Made by a program: the position numbers and the translations under genes. The notes below the pieces were generated by a model. The model did no database searches. It was not told the DNA's origin and worked only from the letters and a program-made list of their open reading frames with translations. A DNA stretch of 64,000 nt from Pseudomonas orientalis (GTDB lineage Bacteria; Pseudomonadota; Gammaproteobacteria; Pseudomonadales; Pseudomonadaceae): the NCBI RefSeq assembly GCF_002934065.1, contig NZ_CP018049.1, positions 5,922,237 to 5,986,236 of the forward strand, written 5' to 3'. Shown in pieces: positions 1-8,715 of the stretch (position 1 is its first letter; each line of letters opens with the position of its first letter).

Positions 1-971
1 ACGACGCGGCGCTGGAGCGGGTAATCAATATCCCGGCCCGTGGCATCGGCGAAAAAACCGTCGAGGCCATTCGCGAGCACGCCCGCCATGCCGATGTGTC
101 GATGTGGGAGGCCATGCGCCTGCTCATCGCCAATAAAGGCCTGACGGGCCGCGCAGCCGGCGCCTTGGGTGTGTTTGTCGAGCTGATCGAGAACCTTGGG
201 GCCAAATGCGCGGAAATGCCCCTGCATCTGATGACCCAGACCGTGATCGAACAATCCGGGCTGATCGCCTACCACGAGGCTGAAAAAGGCGAAAAAGGCC
301 AGGCCCGGGTAGAAAACCTTGAGGAATTGGTGAGCGCCGCCCGCGCATTCGAAAACGCCGAGAACGAAGAGGACCTTACGCCACTCGCCGCCTTCCTTGG
401 CCATGCTTCGCTGGAGGCGGGGGACGCCCAGGCTGACGAACATGAAGACAGCATTCAGCTGATGACCCTGCACAGTGCCAAGGGCCTGGAATTTCCGTAT
501 GTGTTCCTGGTGGGCATGGAAGAAGGACTGTTCCCGCACAAGATGAGCCTGGAAGAGCCGGGCCGTCTTGAAGAGGAACGTCGCCTGGCTTACGTGGGCA
601 TTACCCGGGCCATGCAGAACCTGGTGATGACCTACGCCGAAACCCGACGCCTGTACGGCAGCGAGACCTACAACAAGGTGTCGCGCTTCGTACGTGAAGT
701 GCCGAAGGGACTGATCCAGGAAGTGCGCCTGTCCAACAGCGTCAGCCGCCCGTTCGGCGGCGGCCAGCAGCAGAACTCCAGCACCATGTTTGCCGGTTCC
801 GAGATTCCGGAAACACCGTTCAGCCTGGGCCAGCAGGTCAGGCACGCGATTTTCGGCGAAGGCGTGATCCTCAACTTCGAAGGCGCCGGCGCCCAGGCAC
901 GGGTGCAGGTGAATTTCGCCGAGGGCAGCAAGTGGCTGATGATGGGCTACGCCAAACTTGAGGCTGTCTGA
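1..971 (+). CDS. uvrD: DNA helicase II UvrD, C-terminal part (5' end outside window)
   Basis: This is the C-terminal ~320 residues of a UvrD/Rep superfamily 1 helicase. The reading frame is open from the window edge, so the start lies upstream. Motif V-like LMTLHSAKGLEF and motif VI-like EEERRLAYVGITRA are visible, followed by a linker and the C-terminal Tudor-like domain (FSLGQQVRHAIFGEGVI) typical of UvrD and PcrA. UvrD unwinds DNA 3'-5' in nucleotide excision repair and methyl-directed mismatch repair. Rep lacks this C-terminal domain, which favours UvrD. The gene ends just before a REP-type repeat. Confidence 0.95.
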   Translation, partial: DAALERVINIPARGIGEKTVEAIREHARHADVSMWEAMRLLIANKGLTGRAAGALGVFVELIENLGAKCAEMPLHLMTQTVIEQSGLIAYHEAEKGEKGQARVENLEELVSAARAFENAENEEDLTPLAAFLGHASLEAGDAQADEHEDSIQLMTLHSAKGLEFPYVFLVGMEEGLFPHKMSLEEPGRLEEERRLAYVGITRAMQNLVMTYAETRRLYGSETYNKVSRFVREVPKGLIQEVRLSNSVSRPFGGGQQQNSSTMFAGSEIPETPFSLGQQVRHAIFGEGVILNFEGAGAQARVQVNFAEGSKWLMMGYAKLEAV

Positions 972-976
972 AGTCT

Positions 977-1089
977 GATCGTTCCCACGCTCTGCGTGGG
1001 AATGCCGCCCGGGACGCTCCGCGTCCGCTCTCAAAGCAGTGACGCAGAGTGTCACGGGACGCGTTACCACGCGGAGCGTGGGAACGATC
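977..1089. repeat. Paired REP/BIME-type inverted repeat
   Basis: Two outer arms (GATCGTTCCCACGC and its complement GCGTGGGAACGATC) flank inner palindromic segments. The same arm sequence recurs at 39087-39117. This is the GTTCCCACGC class of Pseudomonas intergenic repeats, and it sits directly after uvrD. Confidence 0.85.
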
Positions 1090-1270
1090 TGTACATGAAG
1101 GTTTTTGGCCCACCCTTGTTTTTAATAAGGGCGGGCCAATATCTGTAATAACTCCTACAGACCATTCCGAATCAGTCCTACGCAAAAGCCCGAAACATTA
1201 TGTCGCTAGCCACTGTCACTACACCTGTGCAACATGGCGCGCGTGCAATCCACAAATGGGAATTCCCTTT

Positions 1271-2140
1271 ATGAAACGTTTTCTTAGCATCGCCATGGCG
1301 TTGTGCATCGGCTTGACGATGAGCCTCGACGCCAACGCCAAACGCTTCGGTGGCGGCAAAAGCATGGGCTCGGCGCCGACCCACCAGACCAGCCAGATGG
1401 CTCCATCCGCCGGTGCCGGCGGTGCTGCGGCTACCGCAGGCGCAGCCGGTGCCGCTGGCGCCGCGGCCAAGGCCGGCGGTGCTTCGCGCTGGTTGGGCCC
1501 ATTGGCCGGCATTGCCGCCGGTGGCCTGCTCGCGTCCATGTTCATGGGCGGCGGCTTCCAGGGCATGCAGATCTTCGACATCCTGATCCTGGCGGTCATT
1601 GCCTTCGTGATCTTCCGCTTTATCGCCGCCCGTCGCCGCAAGCAGCAGGAGCACCTGGCCCCGGCCGGCGCGCCGATGCAGCGTGAAGTGTTCGAGCAAA
1701 AACCCGCCATGGGTTCGATCTTCGGCGGTTCGGCAGCCCCTGCGGCCGCCCGTCCGGTGATCAACGCTCCGGCCTGGTTCAACGAAGAGCGTTTCATCGA
1801 AGCGGCCCGCAGCCACTTCCAGTCCCTGCAGCAGCACTGGGACGCCAACGAAATGGACAAGATCGCCGAGTTCGTGACCCCGCAACTGCTGGAGTTCCTC
1901 AAGCGCGAACGCGCCGACCTGGGTGACGGCTTCCAGTCGACCTATATCGACGACCTGCGCGTACAGCTGGACGGTGTGGATGATCGCGCCGACAAGACCA
2001 TCGCCACCCTGACCTTCAGCGGCGTGTCGAAGACCTCGCGTTTCGACCAGGGCGAAGTGTTCAGCGAAAGCTGGAACATGGAGCGTCCGCAGGGCGAAAA
2101 CCAGCCATGGCTGGTCGCCGGTATCCGCCAGAACGGCTGA
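1271..2140 (+). CDS. Tim44-like domain protein
   Basis: A 289-residue protein. An N-terminal signal peptide or anchor (MKRFLSIAMALCIGLTMS) is followed by a Gly/Ala-rich low-complexity segment at about residues 40-80. A membrane helix lies near 95-115 (ILILAVIAFVIFRFI), then basic residues, then a C-terminal Tim44-like/NTF2-fold domain from about residue 165. I chose the start at the signal-peptide Met. The frame stays open upstream, but the upstream residues look non-coding and lie in the repeat. The family's role in bacteria is unclear, and a membrane-bound scaffold or transport accessory is only inferred. Confidence 0.85.
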   Translation: MKRFLSIAMALCIGLTMSLDANAKRFGGGKSMGSAPTHQTSQMAPSAGAGGAAATAGAAGAAGAAAKAGGASRWLGPLAGIAAGGLLASMFMGGGFQGMQIFDILILAVIAFVIFRFIAARRRKQQEHLAPAGAPMQREVFEQKPAMGSIFGGSAAPAAARPVINAPAWFNEERFIEAARSHFQSLQQHWDANEMDKIAEFVTPQLLEFLKRERADLGDGFQSTYIDDLRVQLDGVDDRADKTIATLTFSGVSKTSRFDQGEVFSESWNMERPQGENQPWLVAGIRQNG

Positions 2141-2168
2141 TACCCGCACGCGTGAGCAACTGGTAACA

Positions 2169-2197
2169 AAAACCCCGGACCTGTTCCGGGGTTTTCT
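2169..2197 (+). terminator. Rho-independent terminator after the Tim44-like gene
   Basis: A 9-bp stem (AACCCCGGA/TCCGGGGTT) with a short loop is followed by TTTTCTATTT. It lies about 30 bases after the stop codon at 2140. Confidence 0.85.
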
Positions 2198-2276
2198 ATT
2201 TCACGGTTGCACTTATAGCGAGCTACTGTATAAAACGCCCCTATAAAACGCGCCATCTAGCAAGAGGATCCCGGCC

Positions 2277-2684
2277 GTGGAAGAAATCATCGAACAACTG
2301 CGTGAAGCCAATGAACCGGTCCCGGTTCCCTTGGAGCTGCCTGACGAAGACCAACTGGTGGAAATCGAAGAACAACTGTTCATCGACATCCCCTTCGTGT
2401 TCCGCGAATTCCTGCTGACCGTCAGCGACGTGGTCTACGGCAGCCTCGAGCCGGTGACCGTCACCGACCCGCAGTCCCACACCTATCTGCCGGACGTTGC
2501 CGCCAACGCCTGGGACGCCGGTGTTGACCGCAGCCTGATCCCGATCTGCCAGGATGGCGACGACTACTACTGCGTCGAAGAAGACGGCACCGTGGTGCTG
2601 TGGTCCGCCGAGGAAGAACTGGTCCAGGAAGAAACCTGGGAATCGGTATGGCACTGGGCACGGGATGTCTGGCTGGAAAGCTGA
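2277..2684 (+). CDS. SMI1/KNR4 family protein
   Basis: A 135-residue acidic protein starting at GTG with an AAGAGGA Shine-Dalgarno about 8 bases upstream. The sequence fits the SMI1/KNR4 fold: IEEQLFIDIPFVFREFLLTVSDV is the typical helix, and the later DDYYCVEEDGTVVLWS matches the strand region. Family members can be immunity proteins, but no toxin gene is nearby, so a stand-alone housekeeping or regulatory role is equally possible. It ends 17 bases before the convergent antiporter gene. Confidence 0.8.
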   Translation: MEEIIEQLREANEPVPVPLELPDEDQLVEIEEQLFIDIPFVFREFLLTVSDVVYGSLEPVTVTDPQSHTYLPDVAANAWDAGVDRSLIPICQDGDDYYCVEEDGTVVLWSAEEELVQEETWESVWHWARDVWLES

Positions 2685-2701
2685 GGCCCACACCTGGCCT
2701 T

Positions 2702-4465
2702 CTAGTGTTCTGGCGTATCCTTGTGGTTATCCAGCGTCTCCAGCAAGGCCACCTGCATCCGCGTATGCACGCGGATGAACCAGCGCCAGAGCACGGCCGC
2801 CACCGCCGCCGTGACCACCGCAATCAGTACCAGCAACTTGTTGGTCGGCAGAATACTGGCCGACAAGGCTGCCAGGAGCAGGAAGATCACCAGCAGCGAC
2901 AGAATGGGGATCAGCTCCGCGATCACCCGCCGCACGCGCTGGGTATGCCGCCCGGCCATTTCCGGCTTCACGCTCATCTCCGCCAGCAACATCGACAACG
3001 CCTTGAGCTTGCGGTACGCCGCGATCAGAAACGGCAGCGACAACAGCAATGCGCCACCCCAGATCAACGCCTTCTGCCAGCTTTGATCGCTGATCCAGCC
3101 TTCCAGATACCCGCCGATGCGCGCCGCGAAAAAGCTGCCGGCGAAGAAGATCGCAATCACCAGCGCCAGGTTCACCCCCACTTGCAGCACGATCTTGCGG
3201 ATCATCGACGCCAGCATGGCGCCCTCGCCTTGCGGCTGAATACTGCGCAGCCATTCGCCATACATGCCGAATACCCGGCTCATGCGCCGGGGCATCACAG
3301 CGGCAATTTTCAGTGACAGCGGGTCGGCGCCGCGGATCAGGTACGGGGTAAGCAACGTCGTTATCGCCGAAACCGCCACCGCCACCGGGTACAGAAAGTC
3401 GCTGGTGACCTGCAGGGTCATCCCCAGCGCCGCGATGATGAAAGAAAATTCGCCAATCTGTGACAGGCCCATGCCCACCCGCAGCGAGGTGCGCCCATCG
3501 TTGCCGGCGATAAACGCGCCCAGCCCGCAAGACAGCATCTTGCCCAGCACCACGGCCACGGTAATGACCGCAATCGGCCACGCGTACTGCAGCAGGATTT
3601 GCGGGTCGATCATCAAGCCGATGGCGACAAAGAAAATCGCACTGAACATGTCGCGAACCGGTTCGATCAGGCGCTCGATTTTAATCAGTTGGCGTGACTC
3701 GGCCATGATCGCGCCGATCAGGAAGGCCCCCAGCACCATGCTGTATTCAAGCTTGACCACCAGCAGGCAGAAGCCGAAACACAGACCCAGTACCGTGATC
3801 AGCAGCATCTCGTTGCTTTCGAACCTGGCGACGTAGGCCAGCAGGCGCGGCACCAGCAGAATACCGATCACCAGCGCCACAATCATGAACAGCGAGAGCT
3901 TGCCCACGGTGGAAAACACCTCGCCGGAGCTGACCGTGCCGCTGACGGCGATGCTCGACAGCAAGGCAATGATGCCGATCCCCAGGATGTCCTCGACGAT
4001 CAGCACGCCGAATATCAGCTGGGCGAAACGCTGGTTCTTCATCTTCAGGTCATTGAGCGCCTTGACGATGATGGTGGTGGAGGAAATTGCCAGGATCGCG
4101 CCGAGAAACAACGAGTCCATGGTGTTCCAGTCGAACCATTGACCGATTTCGTAGCCGATCCAGATCATCAGGATGATTTCCAGGAACGCCGCGATAAACG
4201 CCGTGGCACCCACCTTGAACAGTTTGCGCAGGCTGAACTCCAGGCCCAGGCAGAACATCAGGAAGATCACCCCGAGCTCGGCCAGGGTCTTGATCGTGTC
4301 TTCATCGTGAATCAGGCCGAACGGCGGCGTGTGGGGGCCGATGATGAAGCCTGCCACGATGTAGCCCAGCACCACCGGCTGCTTGAGGCGATGAAACAGG
4401 ATGGTGACGACCCCCGCCACCAGCATGATCACGGCCAAGTCCTGGATAAAGCTGATGGCGTGCAT
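2702..4465 (-). CDS. CPA2-family cation:proton antiporter (KefB/KefC-like)
   Basis: A 587-residue inner-membrane protein. The N-terminal ~380 residues form a Na+/H+ exchanger domain of about 12 helices. Visible features are the opening RLKQPVVLGYIVAGFIIGP, the LAELGVIFLMFCLGLEFS segment, and IGEFSFIIAALG. The C-terminal ~200 residues contain four further hydrophobic segments and a short polar tail. They lack a recognisable TrkA-N (RCK) domain, unlike KefB, KefC and YbaL. K+ or Na+ exchange for protons is expected from the family, but the substrate is not decided by sequence. Confidence 0.88.
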   Translation of the reverse strand: MHAISFIQDLAVIMLVAGVVTILFHRLKQPVVLGYIVAGFIIGPHTPPFGLIHDEDTIKTLAELGVIFLMFCLGLEFSLRKLFKVGATAFIAAFLEIILMIWIGYEIGQWFDWNTMDSLFLGAILAISSTTIIVKALNDLKMKNQRFAQLIFGVLIVEDILGIGIIALLSSIAVSGTVSSGEVFSTVGKLSLFMIVALVIGILLVPRLLAYVARFESNEMLLITVLGLCFGFCLLVVKLEYSMVLGAFLIGAIMAESRQLIKIERLIEPVRDMFSAIFFVAIGLMIDPQILLQYAWPIAVITVAVVLGKMLSCGLGAFIAGNDGRTSLRVGMGLSQIGEFSFIIAALGMTLQVTSDFLYPVAVAVSAITTLLTPYLIRGADPLSLKIAAVMPRRMSRVFGMYGEWLRSIQPQGEGAMLASMIRKIVLQVGVNLALVIAIFFAGSFFAARIGGYLEGWISDQSWQKALIWGGALLLSLPFLIAAYRKLKALSMLLAEMSVKPEMAGRHTQRVRRVIAELIPILSLLVIFLLLAALSASILPTNKLLVLIAVVTAAVAAVLWRWFIRVHTRMQVALLETLDNHKDTPEH

Positions 4466-4740
4466 GGCGTGGGGCTCCTTGAAATTGCTGGCGGTTTCTC
4501 ACTTCCCGCGCGCGCAGCCGCTGAAAGAAAAGTCTGCCGTGACCGTAAGAAATGCCCGTGCAGGCGCGTTTGAAGGTTAACACCGCGACTTCCGCCGGAA
4601 AGCCGGTGCAATATATGGAAACAGATCGGCCCGGGCGTGACGGCAAGCCGCCCACCGGCGTCCCGTTAGGGATGGCTGCAAAGCTCCCAGCACCCGCAGA
4701 GGTGCCCTACCCAACCAATGCCTAAACCCGTGAGTGTGCT
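4466..4740. other. Intergenic region between divergent antiporter and thioesterase genes
   Basis: About 275 bases that must hold both divergent promoters. The half nearest the thioesterase gene (about 4630-4720) is GC-rich with several short complementary segments (for example CGGGCGT with GCCCACCGG), so a structured leader is possible. I could not match it to a known riboswitch class and see no clear operator. Confidence 0.4.
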
Positions 4741-5226
4741 ATGGAACCCGGAAACGCCCAGCTGTCGATGACGGTATTGATGACCCCTGACATGGCCAAC
4801 TTCTCAGGCAATGTCCACGGCGGCACCCTGCTCAAGTACCTCGACGAAGTGGCGTACGCATGCGCCAGCCGTTATGCCGGGCGTTATGTGGTCACGCTGT
4901 CGGTGGACCAGGTGATTTTCCGCGAGCCGATCCATGTCGGCGAACTGGTGACCTTTCTCGCGTCGGTCAACTACACCGGCAACACCTCGATGGAAGTGGG
5001 CATCAAGGTGGTGACCGAGAACATTCGCGAGCGCTCGGTGCGTCATACCAACAGTTGCTTCTTCACCATGGTGGCGGTGGACGACCAGCGCAAACCGGCC
5101 GCCGTCCCCCCCTTGCAGCCGCAGAACAGCGAAGACAAACGCCGCTTCGTGCAGGCCCAGCAGCGTCGGCAGATTCGCCAGGAACTGGAAAGGCGTTATC
5201 AGGAAATCAAGGCCGACGCGCCTTAA
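4741..5226 (+). CDS. Acyl-CoA thioesterase (hotdog fold, YciA/ACOT-like)
   Basis: A 161-residue single-hotdog protein. The first ~20 residues are followed by MANFSGNVHGGTLLKYLDEVAYACASRYA, which carries the N-x-H-G-G and downstream Asp/Glu pattern of the acyl-CoA thioesterase family. The central helix is followed by strands around VDQVIFREPIHVGELV. The C-terminus is charged and helical. It should hydrolyse acyl-CoA to free acid and CoA in the cytoplasm. It appears monocistronic. Confidence 0.9.
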   Translation: MEPGNAQLSMTVLMTPDMANFSGNVHGGTLLKYLDEVAYACASRYAGRYVVTLSVDQVIFREPIHVGELVTFLASVNYTGNTSMEVGIKVVTENIRERSVRHTNSCFFTMVAVDDQRKPAAVPPLQPQNSEDKRRFVQAQQRRQIRQELERRYQEIKADAP

Positions 5227-5684
5227 ATTCCACGCTGCGAAGCGGATCTAATGTGGGACGGGCTTGCCCTAATTTTGTAGGAGCGAGCTTGCTCGCGAAA
5301 AACGTCAACAATAACGCGTGCTTTCCGAATGAACGCGGTGCCTGTGAGTTTTTCGCGAGCAAGCTCGCTCCTACAGAAGGCGGTGGGGCTTGCCCCGATG
5401 GTCATGAATATCTACAACGCTAACCACGATGCGAAGCGAGCCGCTCTTGATCTTAGGCGCCCCGTTAAACCACGCTGGCACACCGAGCCTAGGCGAGGTG
5501 CCGAGTGGTGGGGCAAGAGCGTTTTGCTTACTTTTGCGCTTTTCAAAAGTGAGCCGCTGTAAAAGCGGAACCGTTAGCAGCCGTTACCGCAGAAACGGAT
5601 ATGTACTCGGTCCAATCCAACATCCTGGTCGGCTCTGAGGCCGCCATCGGGGGCAAGCCCCCTCCCACATTGTGTTTTATGTAC
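5227..5684. other. Gene-free repeat-rich interval
   Basis: About 460 bases without a convincing gene. It holds a partial REP (GTGGGACGGGCTTGCCC, 5252-5268), the BIME listed separately, and a longer degenerate Pseudomonas intergenic repeat at about 5448-5560 (GGCGCCCCGTTAAACCACGC onward, ending near CTTTTCAAAAGTGAGC). A single REP copy at 5641-5676 lies next to the pdxY stop codon. Confidence 0.6.
5276..5375. repeat. BIME: two inverted REP copies
   Basis: TGTAGGAGCGAGCTTGCTCGCG at the left is mirrored by CGCGAGCAAGCTCGCTCCTACA at the right across about 55 bases. This is the TAGGAGCGAGC class of Pseudomonas REP. A similar but diverged pair is at 38591-38673, and a broken copy at about 33101-33140. 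Confidence 0.9.
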
Positions 5685-6557
5685 TTACAGGCTGATCGGC
5701 ATCGCCTCAAAGCGTACCCGGGGATGGGCGATTCGATCCTGCGCCCGCACCAGTTCCAGTTCATAACTGGCGCAGGCCTGGGTCTCCAGCAGCACCTCAT
5801 GCACCGCCGCCGCCGTGAACTCGAACGCCGCCACCAGGCTATCACCCAACAGCACCCGCGCCAGGAACAGCCCCGACGTCAGGTCACCCACACCCACCGG
5901 CTGGCGCGGGAAGGCCAGCAGCGGCCTGCGCAAGTGCCAACTGCCCTCGGCCGTCACCAGCAACATCTCGAAGCCGTCCGGCAGCTTGCCCGGGTAATCC
6001 AGATGCTTGACCAGCACCGCCTTCGGCCCGCGCGCCAGCAAGGCTTTGGCCATCGCCAGGCAATCGAACAGCGATTGCGGCTTGCGCCCGGCAAAACTGT
6101 CCAGTTCCAGCTGGTTAGGACACAGGAAATCCGCCATGGCCGCAGCCTCGTCGAGCAGGAAATCACTGACTTCCTGGGGCACGCTGCAGCCCTTTTCCGG
6201 ATGGCCCATCACCGGGTCGCACAAGTACATCGCCTTGGGATTGACCGCTTTGATCCGCGCCACGCCACTCAGAATGGCGCGTCCCTGAGCCGCGCTGCCG
6301 AGGTAGCCGGACAGCACCGCATCGCAGTTACCCAGCTCGCCGATCGCCGCGATACCTTCCACCAGTGCCGGAATTTGCTGCGGCGCCAGCACTTCGCCCG
6401 CCCAGTGGCCATACTGTGTGTGATTGGAGAACTGCACCGTGTTGAGCGGCCATACATTCACCCCGACCCGCTGCATGGGGAACACGGCGGCGCTGTTTCC
6501 GGCGTGGCCAAAGACCACATGAGACTGGATCGCAAGCAGATGGGGTGTACGTTTCAT
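5685..6557 (-). CDS. pdxY: Pyridoxal kinase PdxY
   Basis: A 290-residue PfkB/ribokinase-superfamily kinase that phosphorylates pyridoxal in the vitamin B6 salvage pathway. Recognised from MKRTPHLLAIQSHVVFGHAGNSAAVFPMQRVGVNVWPLNTVQFSNHTQYG at the N-terminus, DPVMGH, NQLELDSFAG, and the C-terminal catalytic GVGDLTSGLF motif with its Asp base. The chosen Met lies five codons after an alternative one and gives the family's usual length with conserved MKRTP. Confidence 0.93.
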   Translation of the reverse strand: MKRTPHLLAIQSHVVFGHAGNSAAVFPMQRVGVNVWPLNTVQFSNHTQYGHWAGEVLAPQQIPALVEGIAAIGELGNCDAVLSGYLGSAAQGRAILSGVARIKAVNPKAMYLCDPVMGHPEKGCSVPQEVSDFLLDEAAAMADFLCPNQLELDSFAGRKPQSLFDCLAMAKALLARGPKAVLVKHLDYPGKLPDGFEMLLVTAEGSWHLRRPLLAFPRQPVGVGDLTSGLFLARVLLGDSLVAAFEFTAAAVHEVLLETQACASYELELVRAQDRIAHPRVRFEAMPISL

Positions 6558-6674
6558 GCAGGAGATTTCCATAAAGCCGTTGAAATTCTGGCCGCGCAGT
6601 ATGCGACTAAACGCAGCCTGTACGACAGACCGGCGACACAGTTAAGCTGCGCTCACTTTGTTGGAGTTCATGGA

Positions 6675-7070
6675 ATGCTGACCCTGGGAAACATGTTCGT
6701 GTTGATGCTGCTGGCGACCGGCGCCGCCTGGGTCTGGCACAACCATGGCCTGCGCGAGCGGGCGCTGGAGCGGGTCAAGCAGCACTGCGCCAAGCTCGAC
6801 ATCGAACTGCTCGACGGCGCGGTGGCGTTGAAACGCATCGGTTTGGTGAAGGATGCCAAGGGTCGGCGCCGTCTGGCACGCGTCTACAATTTCGAGTTCA
6901 CCGTCACGGGCGAGACTCGCCACAGCGGCACCATCACTCAATTTGGCGCCCACAGCGCGCAGATCGAACTGGCGCCCTACCCGTTCGAAGCCAAGGAGCC
7001 GCTGCCCAGCGCCGACGTCATCGAGCTGAGCCAGTGGCGCCAGGACCACGCCACCAAGAACCGTCAGTAA
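6675..7070 (+). CDS. DUF3301 domain protein
   Basis: A 131-residue protein with one N-terminal membrane helix (FVLMLLATGAAWVWHNH), followed by a cytoplasmic domain with RALERVKQHCAKLDIELLDGAVAL and QFGAHSAQIELAPYPF, typical of DUF3301. GGAG lies 9 bases before the ATG. No function is established for the family. Its 3' end overlaps the stop of the convergent GTPase gene by 7 bases. Confidence 0.85.
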   Translation: MLTLGNMFVLMLLATGAAWVWHNHGLRERALERVKQHCAKLDIELLDGAVALKRIGLVKDAKGRRRLARVYNFEFTVTGETRHSGTITQFGAHSAQIELAPYPFEAKEPLPSADVIELSQWRQDHATKNRQ

Positions 7071-8038
7071 CGACAGGCCACCAGGGCGGCCTGCAATGCC
7101 GCCACGTCCTGGGGTGCGCCGAAGATCAGTTCGATACGCGAATCGCGGCGCCATTCGCTGGGCTGCCAGGCCAATGGACTGTTATCCACAGCATTGGCGG
7201 ATACCCAGGCCTCACGGCTGTGGATAACCAGTTTGGCACGACGCCATTCCAGGCTTGTCAGCCACTGCTTCAAGCGCTGCGGATCGAATTGCTGGCTTGG
7301 GTGCCAGCGCCAGCCAATGCTCCAGCCGTCCTCTTGGGCCTGACTGAGGCAGATCGGCAGCGCGGCGTCGCTCCAGACCGCCTCCATGTGCGCCAAGCCT
7401 TTGGGCACCACGAAGTTATCCACAGCCCCGCCCGCCTGTGCCTTCAAACCAGGCAGTTGCTCGATGGGCAACCGTGCCTGACGCGTCCAATAAATCGCGT
7501 TGCCGGGTAATTGCTGCGCTATGGCCTGACGCTGCCGCGCATCCAGCGTCTCATCCTTGTTCAACACCAGCAAGCCGGCACTGGCCAGCGCCTCCTGCTG
7601 CGCCGGCGGCAAGGGTTTGCCCGCTGCCAGGGCTTGGGCGTCCAGCACCAGTACGCAGGGCTGAACCGACAGCACCTCCTGCCATGGCGCCTGGCCCAGT
7701 TGTTTGAGTAACTGCGCCGGATGGCCCAGGCCCGAAGGCTCGATAAACAGCCGATCCGGCCTGGCCTTGCGCAACAACCGACCCAGGCCTACCTGGAACG
7801 GCGCACCATTCACGCAACACAGGCAGCCACCCGCCACCTCGCCCAGGGCAATGCCATCCTCCTCTTGCGTGAGCAAGGCCGCGTCCAGGCCGATCTGCCC
7901 GAACTCGTTGATCAACACCGCCCAGCGCTCGTTGGCCGGACGCTGGGCAAGCAGGTGTTTGATCAGGCTGGTCTTGCCGGCGCCCAAGGGCCCGGCAATC
8001 ACGTGGGTGGGAATGTTCTGCAGCATGGGTGGCATCAT
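7064..8038 (-). CDS. COG0523 (CobW-like) GTPase, putative metallochaperone
   Basis: A 324-residue G3E-family GTPase. It has a P-loop at GPLGAGKTS, a Walker-B/metal motif GGCLCC (CxCC type) near residue 70, IEPSGLGHP, and the NKDE guanine-specificity motif. The C-terminal CobW_C domain is short. It follows the DUF1826 and ZigA-like genes on the same strand, which makes a role in zinc allocation likely. The first Met is used, but a Met four codons later is equally plausible. Confidence 0.88.
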   Translation of the reverse strand: MMPPMLQNIPTHVIAGPLGAGKTSLIKHLLAQRPANERWAVLINEFGQIGLDAALLTQEEDGIALGEVAGGCLCCVNGAPFQVGLGRLLRKARPDRLFIEPSGLGHPAQLLKQLGQAPWQEVLSVQPCVLVLDAQALAAGKPLPPAQQEALASAGLLVLNKDETLDARQRQAIAQQLPGNAIYWTRQARLPIEQLPGLKAQAGGAVDNFVVPKGLAHMEAVWSDAALPICLSQAQEDGWSIGWRWHPSQQFDPQRLKQWLTSLEWRRAKLVIHSREAWVSANAVDNSPLAWQPSEWRRDSRIELIFGAPQDVAALQAALVACRY

Positions 8039-8070
8039 TCAGACCGTGTAGAGCGTTTGATCCTACGCGT

Positions 8071-8715
8071 TTATGCGAGCCAATCCAGCGTGAGAATCAA
8101 GCGACGCTCATTCGCCTTCAGGGCGGGCGAGCGGTGAATCAGGCCATGATTTTCGTTGCCGTGCCATTTTGTCCCCTTGAGCAGTGCCACTTCACCGCAG
8201 TGAATCTGCTCGATGCGCTCGGCGGGTTCAGCGTCAGGTTGGCTCAAGCGGCGGCGATCCATGACGCCTTCGCGCAGCCACTGGCTGCCAATGCCCGCGT
8301 AGGTAGTGATCAGCCGCACAGGCACATGGTCGACATGGAAACGCGGGCACATCGCCTTGTCCAACAAGCGCAAACGCACGCCGATGCGCCTGGCGCCAAG
8401 CAGGCAGGCGAATGCGCTGACCAGCCAGGAGACATCGGCGATAAAGCCGTCATAGCCTTCAAGATCACGGCAACCGGACGCCAGGCCCTGCAAGTTCGGC
8501 GCGGTGTCTTCGTCGCTCAACTCGATGACCAATGCTTCGGCCAACGGCTCATCGAGCGACACCAACAACGCACCGAACTCGGCGATATGCAGCGGCAATT
8601 GGCGCTGCCACAGCGCCAGGTTCACGCCGTCTTCGAGGATATCGGAGAGCGCCAGCGGGGTTTCCCCGCAGGTCTGGCGGATCACGGGGCGCAGGGGAAT
8701 AACCGGGGCCAGCAT
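8071..8715 (-). CDS. DUF1826 domain protein, zinc-regulon neighbour
   Basis: A 214-residue protein matching the DUF1826 family. The C-terminal region RFHVDHVPVRLITTYAGIGSQWL, then EVALLKGTKWHGNENHGLIHRSP and a terminal RLILTLDW resemble a cupin or dioxygenase-like metal site with conserved His and Asp. Members are commonly found with COG0523 GTPases under Zur control. It overlaps the upstream ZigA-like gene by one base, so the two are co-transcribed. The enzymatic activity is unknown. Confidence 0.82.
   Translation of the reverse strand: MLAPVIPLRPVIRQTCGETPLALSDILEDGVNLALWQRQLPLHIAEFGALLVSLDEPLAEALVIELSDEDTAPNLQGLASGCRDLEGYDGFIADVSWLVSAFACLLGARRIGVRLRLLDKAMCPRFHVDHVPVRLITTYAGIGSQWLREGVMDRRRLSQPDAEPAERIEQIHCGEVALLKGTKWHGNENHGLIHRSPALKANERRLILTLDWLA

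Noticed and set aside
1178..2149. A 323-codon open frame on the minus strand opposite the Tim44-like gene
   Set aside because: It is a shadow of the high-GC coding strand; the plus-strand frame has a signal peptide and domain match.
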